From: a virus
IMG/VR virus record: IMGVR_UViG_3300050821_010778
Location: 1-56,821 of that record
Direction: 5' to 3' (one strand)
Length of the DNA stretch: 56,821 nt
The notes under the pieces were generated by a model that saw only the letters and a list, made by a program, of their open reading frames with translations, was not told the origin of the DNA and did no database searches. Made by a program: the position numbers and the translations under genes. Within the stretch, counting starts at the first letter, position 1, and the number at the start of each line of letters is the position of its first letter. Below, piece by piece: positions 7,477-13,303 of this stretch.

Positions 7477-7503
7477 CCAGGGCGGCAAGGCTATCCGCCC
7501 TGG
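7477..7503. promoter_or_regulatory. Perfect 9-bp inverted repeat upstream of TPR gene
   Basis: CCAGGGCGG and CCGCCCTGG flank a 9-base loop, 30 bases before the TPR ATG and downstream of the peptide gene stop. No U-tract follows on the minus strand, so it is more likely an operator or an mRNA hairpin separating the two genes than an intrinsic terminator. A TTGACC hexamer lies at its 5' side. Confidence 0.55.
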
Positions 7504-7558
7504 CATCAGTTGGTCAACCCCTGGATGACTTTTCGATGCTGGCAGCGACTCTTCGCAG

Positions 7559-7795
7559 TTAATGCGTCAGCGAAGCCGGCGGGCAACCACCGGTCGGGTC
7601 GATCGCTGCACCGCACAGGGGCACAACCACCCGCGGCCTGGCGGGGCTCGGGACTCCCATGGCGCCCCTCACCCACTGAACCACCGTCTCCATGACGGTC
7701 GGCTGGTGCGCCTGCTTGGCCGGTCCGACGCCGGCGACGGCCGGGACGGCTGCGAAGGCCCCCACAATAAGAACTACGGCGATGAGCTTCCTCAT
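7559..7795 (-). CDS. Small exported peptide precursor upstream of TPR gene
   Basis: 78 residues. Signal peptide MRKLIAVVLIVGAFAAVPAV with a likely cleavage after AVA (VPAVA/GVG). The mature part is about 55 residues and ends in a Cys-bounded loop, CGAAIDPTGGC, followed by PPASLTH. The ATG at 7795 is preceded by AGGAGAG at good spacing; the longer upstream frame has no support. Same strand as, and immediately upstream of, the TPR gene, which suggests a peptide/receptor pair. I recall IDP-x-G-containing short secreted peptides near TPR genes in Acidobacteriota, but cannot verify this here. Confidence 0.7.
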   Translation of the reverse strand: MRKLIAVVLIVGAFAAVPAVAGVGPAKQAHQPTVMETVVQWVRGAMGVPSPARPRVVVPLCGAAIDPTGGCPPASLTH

Positions 7796-7955
7796 GATCT
7801 CTCCTGCACCCCGGGCAGGTGCAACGCCCCGTAGGCGGGACGGAGCCGCCCGGAAGTAACCTCGTTTTCCTTGCCTGCGGGGCGGAGCGCGCGCCCTACC
7901 TATGGTAGTGCTACGCCTCAAGATATGGGGTGACAACAGGATGGCAGAACAGGAT

Positions 7956-8108
7956 CTAGGGGTCCAGCTCGACACCGCGGCGCCTGGCGTAGGACCTCAC
8001 CACCGTCCTCAGGAGCTGCGCAGCCGACACCCGGTCTCTGGCGGCGAGCTGGCGCAAGGCTCGGATCTCATCCTCGTAGAAGTATCTCCGTGGCGCATTT
8101 GGCCTCAG
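7956..8108 (-). pseudogene. Ribbon-helix-helix-like ORF without a normal start
   Basis: About 50 codons reading RPNAPRRYFYEDEIRALRQL, then AARDRVSAAQLLRTVVRSYA and RRRGVELDP. The pattern (short strand, helix, turn with SAA, helix ending in RSYA) is that of Arc/CopG-type ribbon-helix-helix proteins and matches the gene at 10497. An in-frame TAG lies just upstream and the only possible initiator is CTG, with no ribosome site. Either a remnant or a CTG-start gene; it abuts the divergent sigma-like ORF. Confidence 0.45.
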
Positions 8109-8118
8109 AGACTAGAGG

Positions 8119-8454
8119 ATGCAGAGTGCGGTCCTGCGGCGGCGCTGCATCAACTACTGGCGCCACCAGAGAGCGTCGCCCCTCGTCGCGGTCGATCTCG
8201 CCGACCTTGAGGCGGCCGCGCCTCCACAGGAGCCGGAGCAGGAGCGCGGGATTGTGGCGCAGGAGGTCGCGCGGGCGGTCGCCGAACTGCCCGGTTGCTA
8301 CCGCAAGGTGGTGTGGCTCCGCTACTGGCTCGGGTGCTCGGTGTCCGAGGCGGCGGCGAGGGCCGGCTACAGGCCGGCGAGCGCGCGGAAGGCTGCGGGA
8401 CGGGCGCTCGGGCGGCTGCGGGCGACGCATTCGCTTGGAGCTATGGGCGGATAG
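8119..8454 (+). CDS. Sigma-70 region-4-like protein (short sigma factor)
   Basis: 111 residues. The N terminus (VLRRRCINYWRHQ) resembles the end of sigma region 2; residues about 55-105 form a region 4 helix-turn-helix (VAELPGCYRKVVWLRYWLG then VSEAAARAGYRPASARKAAG). Most of region 2 is missing: an in-frame TAG lies two codons upstream of the ATG and no matching sequence is found in other frames. It may be a decayed ECF sigma factor or a region-4-only regulator. The motif RRRCIxYWR is, to my recollection, common in Acidobacteriota ECF factors. Confidence 0.6.
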   Translation: MQSAVLRRRCINYWRHQRASPLVAVDLADLEAAAPPQEPEQERGIVAQEVARAVAELPGCYRKVVWLRYWLGCSVSEAAARAGYRPASARKAAGRALGRLRATHSLGAMGG

Positions 8455-8513
8455 GCTTGCGATGCGGCGAACGGGGCGCGTAGGCTGGATGCTTCCAGCG
8501 GAAGGAGATGACG

Positions 8514-8552
8514 ATGAGCCGCACGATCAGCGTTGCCGGTGGTGTCAGATGA
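8514..8552 (+). CDS. 12-residue leader peptide coupled to secreted protein
   Basis: MSRTISVAGGVR. The ATG follows an excellent AAGGAG at a suitable spacing, whereas the downstream gene has none of its own, and the leader's TGA overlaps the downstream ATG (ATGA). Translation of the secreted protein is probably driven by ribosomes finishing this mini-ORF. Confidence 0.5.
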   Translation: MSRTISVAGGVR

Positions 8553-9688
8553 AGAAATCACTGGCGTCCGCCATTGCCTTGGCAACAGCCTTCAGCGCCC
8601 ACCTTTGTGCAGCCCTGGTGACCTGCGCGCCGAATCTCGTCAGCGTAACTCAGGACAGGTTCTCAGGCAAGACTCTGGTTACTGTTCTTCGCGACGACGG
8701 AATTGACCACCTCGAGCCAGCCATCGGAGCGGAGGTTAAGGACGGCAAGCTTCTGCTTGTACAGATCGTGTTCCGAGGCGCATTTACGTATGGCTGGCGA
8801 TATCTACGGTGCTTCGACACCTACATCTTGGCAGACGGTAAACCAGTCAAGATCGACCGGGTCTCGCGCTTGGGTGATCTACTGCACGGAGCCAGTGTTC
8901 GCGAGCAGATCATCGCTGACCTCAGTTCGGAATCCATCGAACAACTAGGTAGAGCCACCGTCGTCGAGTTCAAAGTCTGCCAAGACGTCTATCGCCTGGA
9001 CACACGCTTCGTTTGCGCTCTTCACGAATTCGCTTGCCAGGTCAGGCAGGAGACCAGCGGTAGCCGCGATGCAGTGTGTCCGCCAGCCGCACTCGAAGCC
9101 TCCGGTCGGTTCACGGCGACCGCTAACGCTTGGACTGTTTGCGCAAGAAAACTAGTGACGACGATCCCCATGATTGGCCTTTACCTCCCACCCGCTTACG
9201 AAGATGGCCTCCTGATGAACAGGAAGGGCGAGCACTTCGACTTCAAGGTAAGCTTCACGGCGGTGGGGTCCTCTGACTCGGTTAACGCATATTGTTCGGT
9301 AGACTTTACCGATGGAGTGCCAGAAGTACCAGTCGTGAGCCTCGGTGTACCACCAGAGCCAACCCAACCACTGCCACCTCTGGATGCGCCAGAAGCAGTG
9401 TTCCCTCCCTCATTGCCGATGGCGCCGAGGGCGGCGATACCGCCGACACCACCTCCCGGAGCGTGGGAGGCATGCACGAAGAAACTACAGGTCGTGGCTG
9501 GTAAAGGCGCGGACCCGGGCGAGTTTGACCCCAGGTTCATCCTGGAGAATTCCGACCGGCGCTTCCACTACGTCGCCGTCTTCAAAGACACTAGCGCTAC
9601 CCCCAAGCTCTGGACGTGTTCTATCGACTTTTCGCACGGAAACCAGGAGCCGCTGGTAGTCATCGAAAGATGGCGACACGGTAGGTGA
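8549..9688 (+). CDS. Secreted protein with repeated Cys modules (moron)
   Basis: 379 residues. Signal peptide MKKSLASAIALATAFSAHLC, then modules bounded by cysteines. The second and third modules are visibly related: WTVCARKL...AYCSVDFTDGVPEVPVV and WEACTKKL...WTCSIDFSHGNQEPLVV; the first has a looser version. A Pro-rich linker (about residues 265-310) separates modules two and three. Codon use is more AT-tolerant than in the flanking phage genes, suggesting acquisition. Plus strand, against the phage operons. The open frame extends upstream over the sigma ORF, but that part is a shadow. Function unknown; exported or surface protein. Confidence 0.75.
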   Translation: MKKSLASAIALATAFSAHLCAALVTCAPNLVSVTQDRFSGKTLVTVLRDDGIDHLEPAIGAEVKDGKLLLVQIVFRGAFTYGWRYLRCFDTYILADGKPVKIDRVSRLGDLLHGASVREQIIADLSSESIEQLGRATVVEFKVCQDVYRLDTRFVCALHEFACQVRQETSGSRDAVCPPAALEASGRFTATANAWTVCARKLVTTIPMIGLYLPPAYEDGLLMNRKGEHFDFKVSFTAVGSSDSVNAYCSVDFTDGVPEVPVVSLGVPPEPTQPLPPLDAPEAVFPPSLPMAPRAAIPPTPPPGAWEACTKKLQVVAGKGADPGEFDPRFILENSDRRFHYVAVFKDTSATPKLWTCSIDFSHGNQEPLVVIERWRHGR

Positions 9689-9695
9689 TCATTCT

Positions 9696-10130
9696 CTACG
9701 GGCAAGAACTCGGCAGGCTGAACGAGTCCACGATCCACGACTCTCCGAAGGCATCCGCCGGCGAGATCGTGTGCCCCTGGATCTGGACGCACTTCCCCGA
9801 GGTCAGGAGCCGGCAGTTGATCGGCGAGTCGGGCGGCACATAGACGCCGCCGGGAAGGTGCAGCGCGGCATTCACCCGCTGCGTCGACACCTCGACGTAC
9901 GGGTCTCCCACCGAAGGGCCGTAGGTGTCGATCGCCAGTAGGCATACCGTGGCGACGTAGCAGGTCGACCCCATGCAGTACTGCCGCGATTCGAACACGC
10001 TGGTCGGGATGCCGTTTCGCTGCGGGTCGGCGATCGTGCCCTTCTCCGGCCCGAAGTATCCGGTGATGGTCTGCGCTTGCGCGAAGCTCGTACAGAGTAG
10101 GATGGCGACTGCAAGGGCTGCTGCTCTCAT
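9696..10130 (-). CDS. Secreted hypothetical protein
   Basis: 144 residues with a signal peptide MRAAALAVAILLCTSFAQAQ, probable cleavage after AQA. Mature part is beta-rich with Cys pairs (QYCMGSTC, NCRLLTSGKC). Start overlaps the stop of the upstream gene (ATGA), forming a two-gene operon; convergent with the plus-strand secreted protein 7 bases away. No family recognised. Confidence 0.7.
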   Translation of the reverse strand: MRAAALAVAILLCTSFAQAQTITGYFGPEKGTIADPQRNGIPTSVFESRQYCMGSTCYVATVCLLAIDTYGPSVGDPYVEVSTQRVNAALHLPGGVYVPPDSPINCRLLTSGKCVQIQGHTISPADAFGESWIVDSFSLPSSCP

Positions 10131-10420
10131 AGCGTCTTCTCCTTGATCTCGTGGGGCGCCGGATCGCCGGCGGCTCCCTCGTCTTCGGGTTGACCAACTG
10201 CTCCGCCTACCTCGGCCGCGACACGCTGGACGATCGCCTCGACCAGCTCGGCCGCGCCTGCTTCGGCTCCCAGCCGATAGAGAAACTCGGTGCCGGACGC
10301 CACGGCCATGACCGCCTCGTTGCCCTCGTCCTCGGCGACCCTGTAGAGGGAACGCAGGGCGACGATGAGAGGGTCAAGGCCGGTTGCGGGCTCAGGCGGC
10401 TGGTTGGGCACAGAGGACAT
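10127..10420 (-). CDS. Small acidic hypothetical protein
   Basis: 97 residues, helical and acidic (SLYRVAEDEGNEAVMAVASG, ELVEAIVQRVAAEVGGAVGQ). First gene of the pair with the secreted protein 9696-10130 and divergent from the ribbon-helix-helix gene, whose operator-like palindrome lies between them. Function unknown. Confidence 0.65.
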   Translation of the reverse strand: MSSVPNQPPEPATGLDPLIVALRSLYRVAEDEGNEAVMAVASGTEFLYRLGAEAGAAELVEAIVQRVAAEVGGAVGQPEDEGAAGDPAPHEIKEKTL

Positions 10421-10438
10421 GGCGGTAGGGCTCAGCGA

Positions 10439-10459
10439 CGTGTTGTACCGTGCAACACG
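10439..10459. promoter_or_regulatory. Operator-like palindrome between divergent genes
   Basis: A 21-base palindrome with one mismatched pair, arms CGTGTTG and CAACACG around TACCGTG. It sits 19 bases upstream of the leftward gene start and 38 bases before the ribbon-helix-helix gene; probably the binding site of that regulator. Confidence 0.6.
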
Positions 10460-10496
10460 GTAGCAGGACGTGTACTGCGTCGTCTAGTCTTTCGCG

Positions 10497-10685
10497 ATGC
10501 CTCGAGTGCGAGTGCAGCCCGAGAAGGGCAAGCGCGGCCAGTTGGTCAAGGTCACCTCCTACCTCTTCGAGGATGAGGCGGAGGCGCTTGAGGCGAGGGT
10601 GGCGCAGGACCGGACCTCGGCTGCCGAAGTGATCCGGCGGGCCCTGCGGGCGTATCTCAGGGTTGGCGGAGAGGGAGGGAGTTGA
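10497..10685 (+). CDS. Ribbon-helix-helix (CopG/Arc-like) regulator
   Basis: 62 residues. The strand is VKVTSYLFEDEAEALEARVA and the second helix is SAAEVIRRALRAYLRV, a standard ribbon-helix-helix DNA-binding fold. Divergent from 10127-10420 over a palindrome, so likely autoregulatory. Its last seven codons lie antisense within the 3' end of the tRNA-Ser(GCT) gene, an unusual overlap. Could alternatively be an antitoxin, but no toxin partner is adjacent. Confidence 0.75.
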   Translation: MPRVRVQPEKGKRGQLVKVTSYLFEDEAEALEARVAQDRTSAAEVIRRALRAYLRVGGEGGS

Positions 10686-10756
10686 ACCCCCGCGGCGGTG
10701 TGACCGCCGGCCTCCGGGTAGCAACCGGGCACCTTACCAAGCTCGGTCACCTCTCC
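10664..10756 (-). tRNA. tRNA-Ser (anticodon GCT)
   Basis: Class II tRNA: acceptor stem GGAGAGG/CCTCTCC, loop TTGCTAC giving anticodon GCT, long variable arm, TTCAACT T-loop, discriminator G, encoded CCA. Last in an array of six on the minus strand. Confidence 0.85.
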
Positions 10757-10757
10757 G

Positions 10758-10836
10758 TGGTGAGTCCGGTGGGATTCGAACCCACACCGCGACCGGTTTT
10801 TGAGACCGGCGCCTCTACCGATTGAGCAACGGACCC
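10758..10836 (-). tRNA. tRNA-like, anticodon CAA (Leu), class I shape
   Basis: Acceptor GGGTCCG/CGGACTC, anticodon stem CCGGT/ACCGG with loop CTCAAAA (anticodon CAA), T-arm GTGGG-TTCGAAT-CCCAC, discriminator A and encoded CCA. The variable region is short, whereas bacterial tRNA-Leu normally has a long arm. D-stem is only three good pairs. Confidence 0.7.
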
Positions 10837-10842
10837 GAGAGA

Positions 10843-10919
10843 TGGTGCCGACCACGAGACTCGAACTCGCAACACCCAGGCCCTCGACCTGGTGCCTCTA
10901 CCAGTTGGGCTAGATCGGC
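10843..10919 (-). tRNA. tRNA-like, anticodon GAG (Leu), class I shape, C33
   Basis: Acceptor GCCGATC/GGTCGGC, perfect anticodon stem CCAGG/CCTGG around TCGAGGG, giving anticodon GAG but with C instead of the near-invariant U33. Short variable region GTGTT, T-loop TTCGAGT, discriminator A, encoded CCA. Confidence 0.6.
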
Positions 10920-10921
10920 GA

Positions 10922-10999
10922 TGGTGCTGCGCCTCGGGGTCGAACCGAGAACCTCCTGATCCTGAGCCAGGCGCCTCTGCCAGATTGGGCTAGCGCGGC
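10922..10999 (-). tRNA. tRNA-like, anticodon CAG (Leu), class I shape
   Basis: Acceptor GCCGCGC/GCGCAGC with one mismatched pair (position 3-70), anticodon stem CCTGG/TCAGG with loop CTCAGGA (anticodon CAG), short variable region AGGTT, T-arm CTCGG-TTCGACC-CCGAG, discriminator A, encoded CCA. Confidence 0.65.
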
Positions 11000-11007
11000 G
11001 GTGAAGG

Positions 11008-11098
11008 TGGTGGGAGCGCAGGGAATCGAACCCCGCGGGCAGCGGTCAGCCACGACGGGTCTACAGCCCGTCCCGTCTCCATAGCGGTCTACGCTCCC
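11008..11098 (-). tRNA. tRNA-Tyr (anticodon GTA)
   Basis: Acceptor GGGAGCG/CGCTCCC, anticodon stem ACGGG/CCCGT around CTGTAGA (anticodon GTA), long variable arm as expected for bacterial tRNA-Tyr, T-loop TTCGATT, discriminator A, encoded CCA. Confidence 0.85.
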
Positions 11099-11113
11099 TG
11101 GTTCAAAGAACGA

Positions 11114-11206
11114 TGGCGGAGGGCGGAGGAGTCGAACCCCTACCGAGGGTCGCTCGGCACCACGGTTTTCGAGACCGTTTGCCAGCCCAACGCAGCGGCG
11201 CCCTCC
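11114..11206 (-). tRNA. tRNA-Ser (anticodon CGA)
   Basis: Acceptor GGAGGGC/GCCCTCC, anticodon stem ACGGT/ACCGT around CTCGAAA (anticodon CGA), long variable arm, T-loop TTCGACT, discriminator G, encoded CCA. First in the array. Confidence 0.85.
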
Positions 11207-11246
11207 AGGAAACACGAAAGCCTCCGCGGCTCATCGCCGGGAGGCT
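11207..11246 (-). terminator. Possible terminator upstream of tRNA array
   Basis: On the minus strand a GCCTCC...GGAGGC hairpin (11246-11221 side) is followed by TTTCGTGTTT. The U-tract is interrupted, so it may be a weak terminator or a processing hairpin at the 5' side of the array. Confidence 0.4.
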
Positions 11247-11249
11247 CAG

Positions 11250-11634
11250 GTGTGGGCTGCTGTGCTGCTCGTGCGCCTACACGCCTGTCTCCCCGGCGAT
11301 GGCCAGGCTAAGGTAGCGTGAAGACAACAGCGAGCCGCGCATGGGAGGAGGGTATGGCATTTGGCAGACGGACGTCAACAGCCTGATGCGAACGCGCGCC
11401 TTTGGTGCTCGCAGGAAGCGGCGGCGAGTGGGGCGTGGGATTACCTGTCCAAGGCGCCGATCGCGCGTCAGAAACCGCACGTGCGGTTTCCAGGGCCAAC
11501 CTGGTGGCCGTCTATTGCCTCTCATGGATGCCGGCAGCCTACCGTGAGCGGCTGGAGGCAGAAACGCCTGCCTGCGCCGTCCCGGAACGCAGGTCCAGCA
11601 CACGCAGCACATGGGAAGAGCGAGGCGACGGCGA
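11250..11634. other. Non-coding stretch with dispersed palindrome copy 1
   Basis: No convincing gene on either strand; open frames here cross the palindrome at 11471-11490 and lack family resemblance. The stretch may hold the promoter of the tRNA array, but no clear -35/-10 pair is visible. Confidence 0.5.
11471..11490. repeat. Dispersed palindromic element, copy 1
   Basis: GAAACCGCACGTGCGGTTTC is a perfect 20-base palindrome. Upstream flank GGCGCCGATCGC is shared with copy 2 (32580-32615) and in part with copy 3 (52640-52660, opposite orientation). Lies between genes. Confidence 0.8.
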
Positions 11635-11799
11635 TCACTTCGGCCCTCCGCTCGCCTTCAACTCGCGAGCGATCTCCGCAGCCAGTTGGTGGACCTCTTG
11701 CTGGCGTCGCCTCTCAGCCATGATCTGGTCGTAGCGCTCCCTGCTCATCAGGTCGGCGCCCGAGGGCACCGCCTTGGAGAACCAGTACTTTAGCTTCAT
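11635..11799 (-). CDS. Small helical hypothetical protein
   Basis: 54 residues starting MKLKYWFSKAVPSGADLMSR and continuing with a charged helix (ERYDQIMAERRRQQEVHQLA). High GC at codon third positions supports coding. No strong ribosome site. Small coiled-coil protein of unknown role at the end of the lysis/accessory operon. Confidence 0.6.
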   Translation of the reverse strand: MKLKYWFSKAVPSGADLMSRERYDQIMAERRRQQEVHQLAAEIARELKASGGPK

Positions 11800-11869
11800 G
11801 GCTTGACCAAGACCGGGCGAGCGTCGCGAGGACGTGCAGCCCCGCGACGCCTGCCGGGCATCTCGCTCC

Positions 11870-12775
11870 TCAGACCGCCGGAAAGGCCGCCGTATCCACG
11901 ACCCCCACCAGGTTGCCGACCGGGTTGGTGTGCTGCCAACTGCGCCCCGTCTTGGTGTCGATGACGGTCAGGGTGAAGCCGACGTTGGTCGCACCGTGCC
12001 ACTTCACCCAATCCGCCTCGCGGCCATCGGGGAGCGGGTCCTTGAGGACGCTCACCGTGATCTCGATGTTGCCAGGGGCGAAAAACCAGAAGTGGCCGGT
12101 GTCGTCGCTGAACGGAATTGCCACGCCGGTTCCCTTGCGCCCGTCGGTCGTCTCCCAGGATCCGACGGCGGCATGGAACCGGCCATACTGCCCATGGAGG
12201 CGCAGGACTCCCGGATCGAGCGCGAGGCCGGGAGGCGCCGGCTGATCCTGGTGCTCCTTCCACCACTCTGCGAGCTCGGCCTGCTCCTTCGCAGCCGCGG
12301 CATCGGAAGCCGCGGTGGCCGCTTCAACGCTCACGCCGATCTCGGCCAAGTGCGGCACGATGAAGGCGTCGTAGAGGCACTCCGTGGTGCCGGGCGCCAA
12401 GAGGTGCTCGAGGAGTGCGCGGTCGGCATCGGTCACCACGTAGGAGGCGTTGCCCTCGAGCTGGAACGGGTTGCTCGGCAGCCTGACCACGGCCTGGATC
12501 GTGGTCTTGTCCGCCTCACGCTCTCCCAGCGAGGAGCCGCGCGACGGCGATGTCGGACCGCCCGCAGGCCATCCGACCGCCGCGAGGAAGCCCTCGTTGG
12601 TGGACAGGTCGGCCGCCACGGCGCCGTTCCACGGGGCCGACATCAACGGGAAGCCGCCGGGGCCGGTGGCGGCGAGCTGCACCGCGTTGGCCGGCTGCGG
12701 CACAGTGTCGGCCTTCTCGTAGATGATGCTGGTGGCCAGCAGGGAGCCAGCCCAATCGTGAAGGTTCGTGTTCAT
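11870..12775 (-). CDS. Hypothetical protein
   Basis: 301 residues from MNTNLHDWAGSLLATSIIYE; the ATG has an AAGGAG 6 bases upstream. N-terminal half mixed; a Glu/Ala helix (about 155-185, KEQAELAEWWKEHQDQ) separates it from a beta-rich C-terminal half (LRLHGQYGRFHAAVGSWE, GHFWFFAPGNIEITVSVLKD). No family recognised. Position downstream of lysis and membrane genes; could be a structural or host-interaction protein. Confidence 0.7.
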   Translation of the reverse strand: MNTNLHDWAGSLLATSIIYEKADTVPQPANAVQLAATGPGGFPLMSAPWNGAVAADLSTNEGFLAAVGWPAGGPTSPSRGSSLGEREADKTTIQAVVRLPSNPFQLEGNASYVVTDADRALLEHLLAPGTTECLYDAFIVPHLAEIGVSVEAATAASDAAAAKEQAELAEWWKEHQDQPAPPGLALDPGVLRLHGQYGRFHAAVGSWETTDGRKGTGVAIPFSDDTGHFWFFAPGNIEITVSVLKDPLPDGREADWVKWHGATNVGFTLTVIDTKTGRSWQHTNPVGNLVGVVDTAAFPAV

Positions 12776-12872
12776 GCTATCTCCTTGTGTTGCCTCAGTT
12801 TGGGTATCCCATTCCGGGATCTCGACCGTCAGGCCGTCGCGGACGCGATGGGACGGGGTGAAGGTCGGTCAA

Positions 12873-12953
12873 TCAATCGAGCCGTTCCAGATGACCCACG
12901 ACGAGGGCGCAAATGGCAGTCCCGCGGCCGACGATGCGGAAGGTGATGCTCAT
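12873..12953 (-). CDS. Possible 26-residue micro-ORF
   Basis: MSITFRIVGRGTAICALVVG then HLERLD. The ATG overlaps the upstream stop (ATGA), which is the only strong support. About 100 untranslated bases follow before the next gene. May be a leader or spurious. Confidence 0.35.
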   Translation of the reverse strand: MSITFRIVGRGTAICALVVGHLERLD

Positions 12954-13303
12954 GACGCCTTGACCGGCCACCCGATCGGGTAGTGGCGCCGGGCGATGCG
13001 GATGGCCAGGAGGTACTGGACTCGGTGCACCGCCGCCGCGAAGTCGGCGGCCTCGTCAGGGTGCTGGACTGGCAACTTGTGCCATGCGTTCCAGACCTCG
13101 TCCATGAGGTCCATGACACGGCGCTCGTCGGGGAGTAGACCGGTCTCTGGCTCCGGCACCGGAGCCAGAGAGGGGACGTGGAGCGGCTCGCTCAGCCCGC
13201 ACTCGCATCGCCGATCGCCAGCCACGAAGACATGGACCTTGGCCCCCGGAGGCCCGTAGCACAGATGCGCGGCGATCTGGATCTCCGCGCTCACCGCGTT
13301 CAC
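12950..13303 (-). CDS. Hypothetical protein
   Basis: 117 residues with a GTG start overlapping the previous stop (GTGA). Landmarks are VHVFVAGDRRCECGLSEPLH and a C-terminal helical segment (ERRVMDLMDEVWNAWHKLPV, then RVQYLLAIRIARRHYPIGWP). One Cys pair (CEC) only. Upstream part of the open frame is rejected because it overlaps the membrane protein gene. Unknown function. Confidence 0.65.
   Translation of the reverse strand: MNAVSAEIQIAAHLCYGPPGAKVHVFVAGDRRCECGLSEPLHVPSLAPVPEPETGLLPDERRVMDLMDEVWNAWHKLPVQHPDEAADFAAAVHRVQYLLAIRIARRHYPIGWPVKAS

Noticed and set aside
8090-8548. N-terminal 150 residues of the long plus frame ending at 9688
   Set aside because: Arg/Gly-rich shadow of the sigma-like ORF; the signal peptide at 8549 gives the better start.
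10758-10836. UGA-suppressor tRNA reading of the CTCAAAA loop
   Set aside because: With a seven-base loop and U33, the anticodon is CAA, not TCA; no sign of stop-codon recoding in the genes.
11459-11500. Group II intron 3' region, suggested by the KPHVRF-type translation of the palindrome
   Set aside because: No reverse transcriptase, no domain V, and the same palindrome recurs alone at two other places.
11277-11612. Minus frame with CCVCWTC start crossing palindrome copy 1
   Set aside because: No ribosome site, Arg/Pro-rich, and reads straight through the palindrome; treated as non-coding.
11834-12946. 370-codon plus-strand frame
   Set aside because: Antisense to the coherent minus gene 11870-12775.
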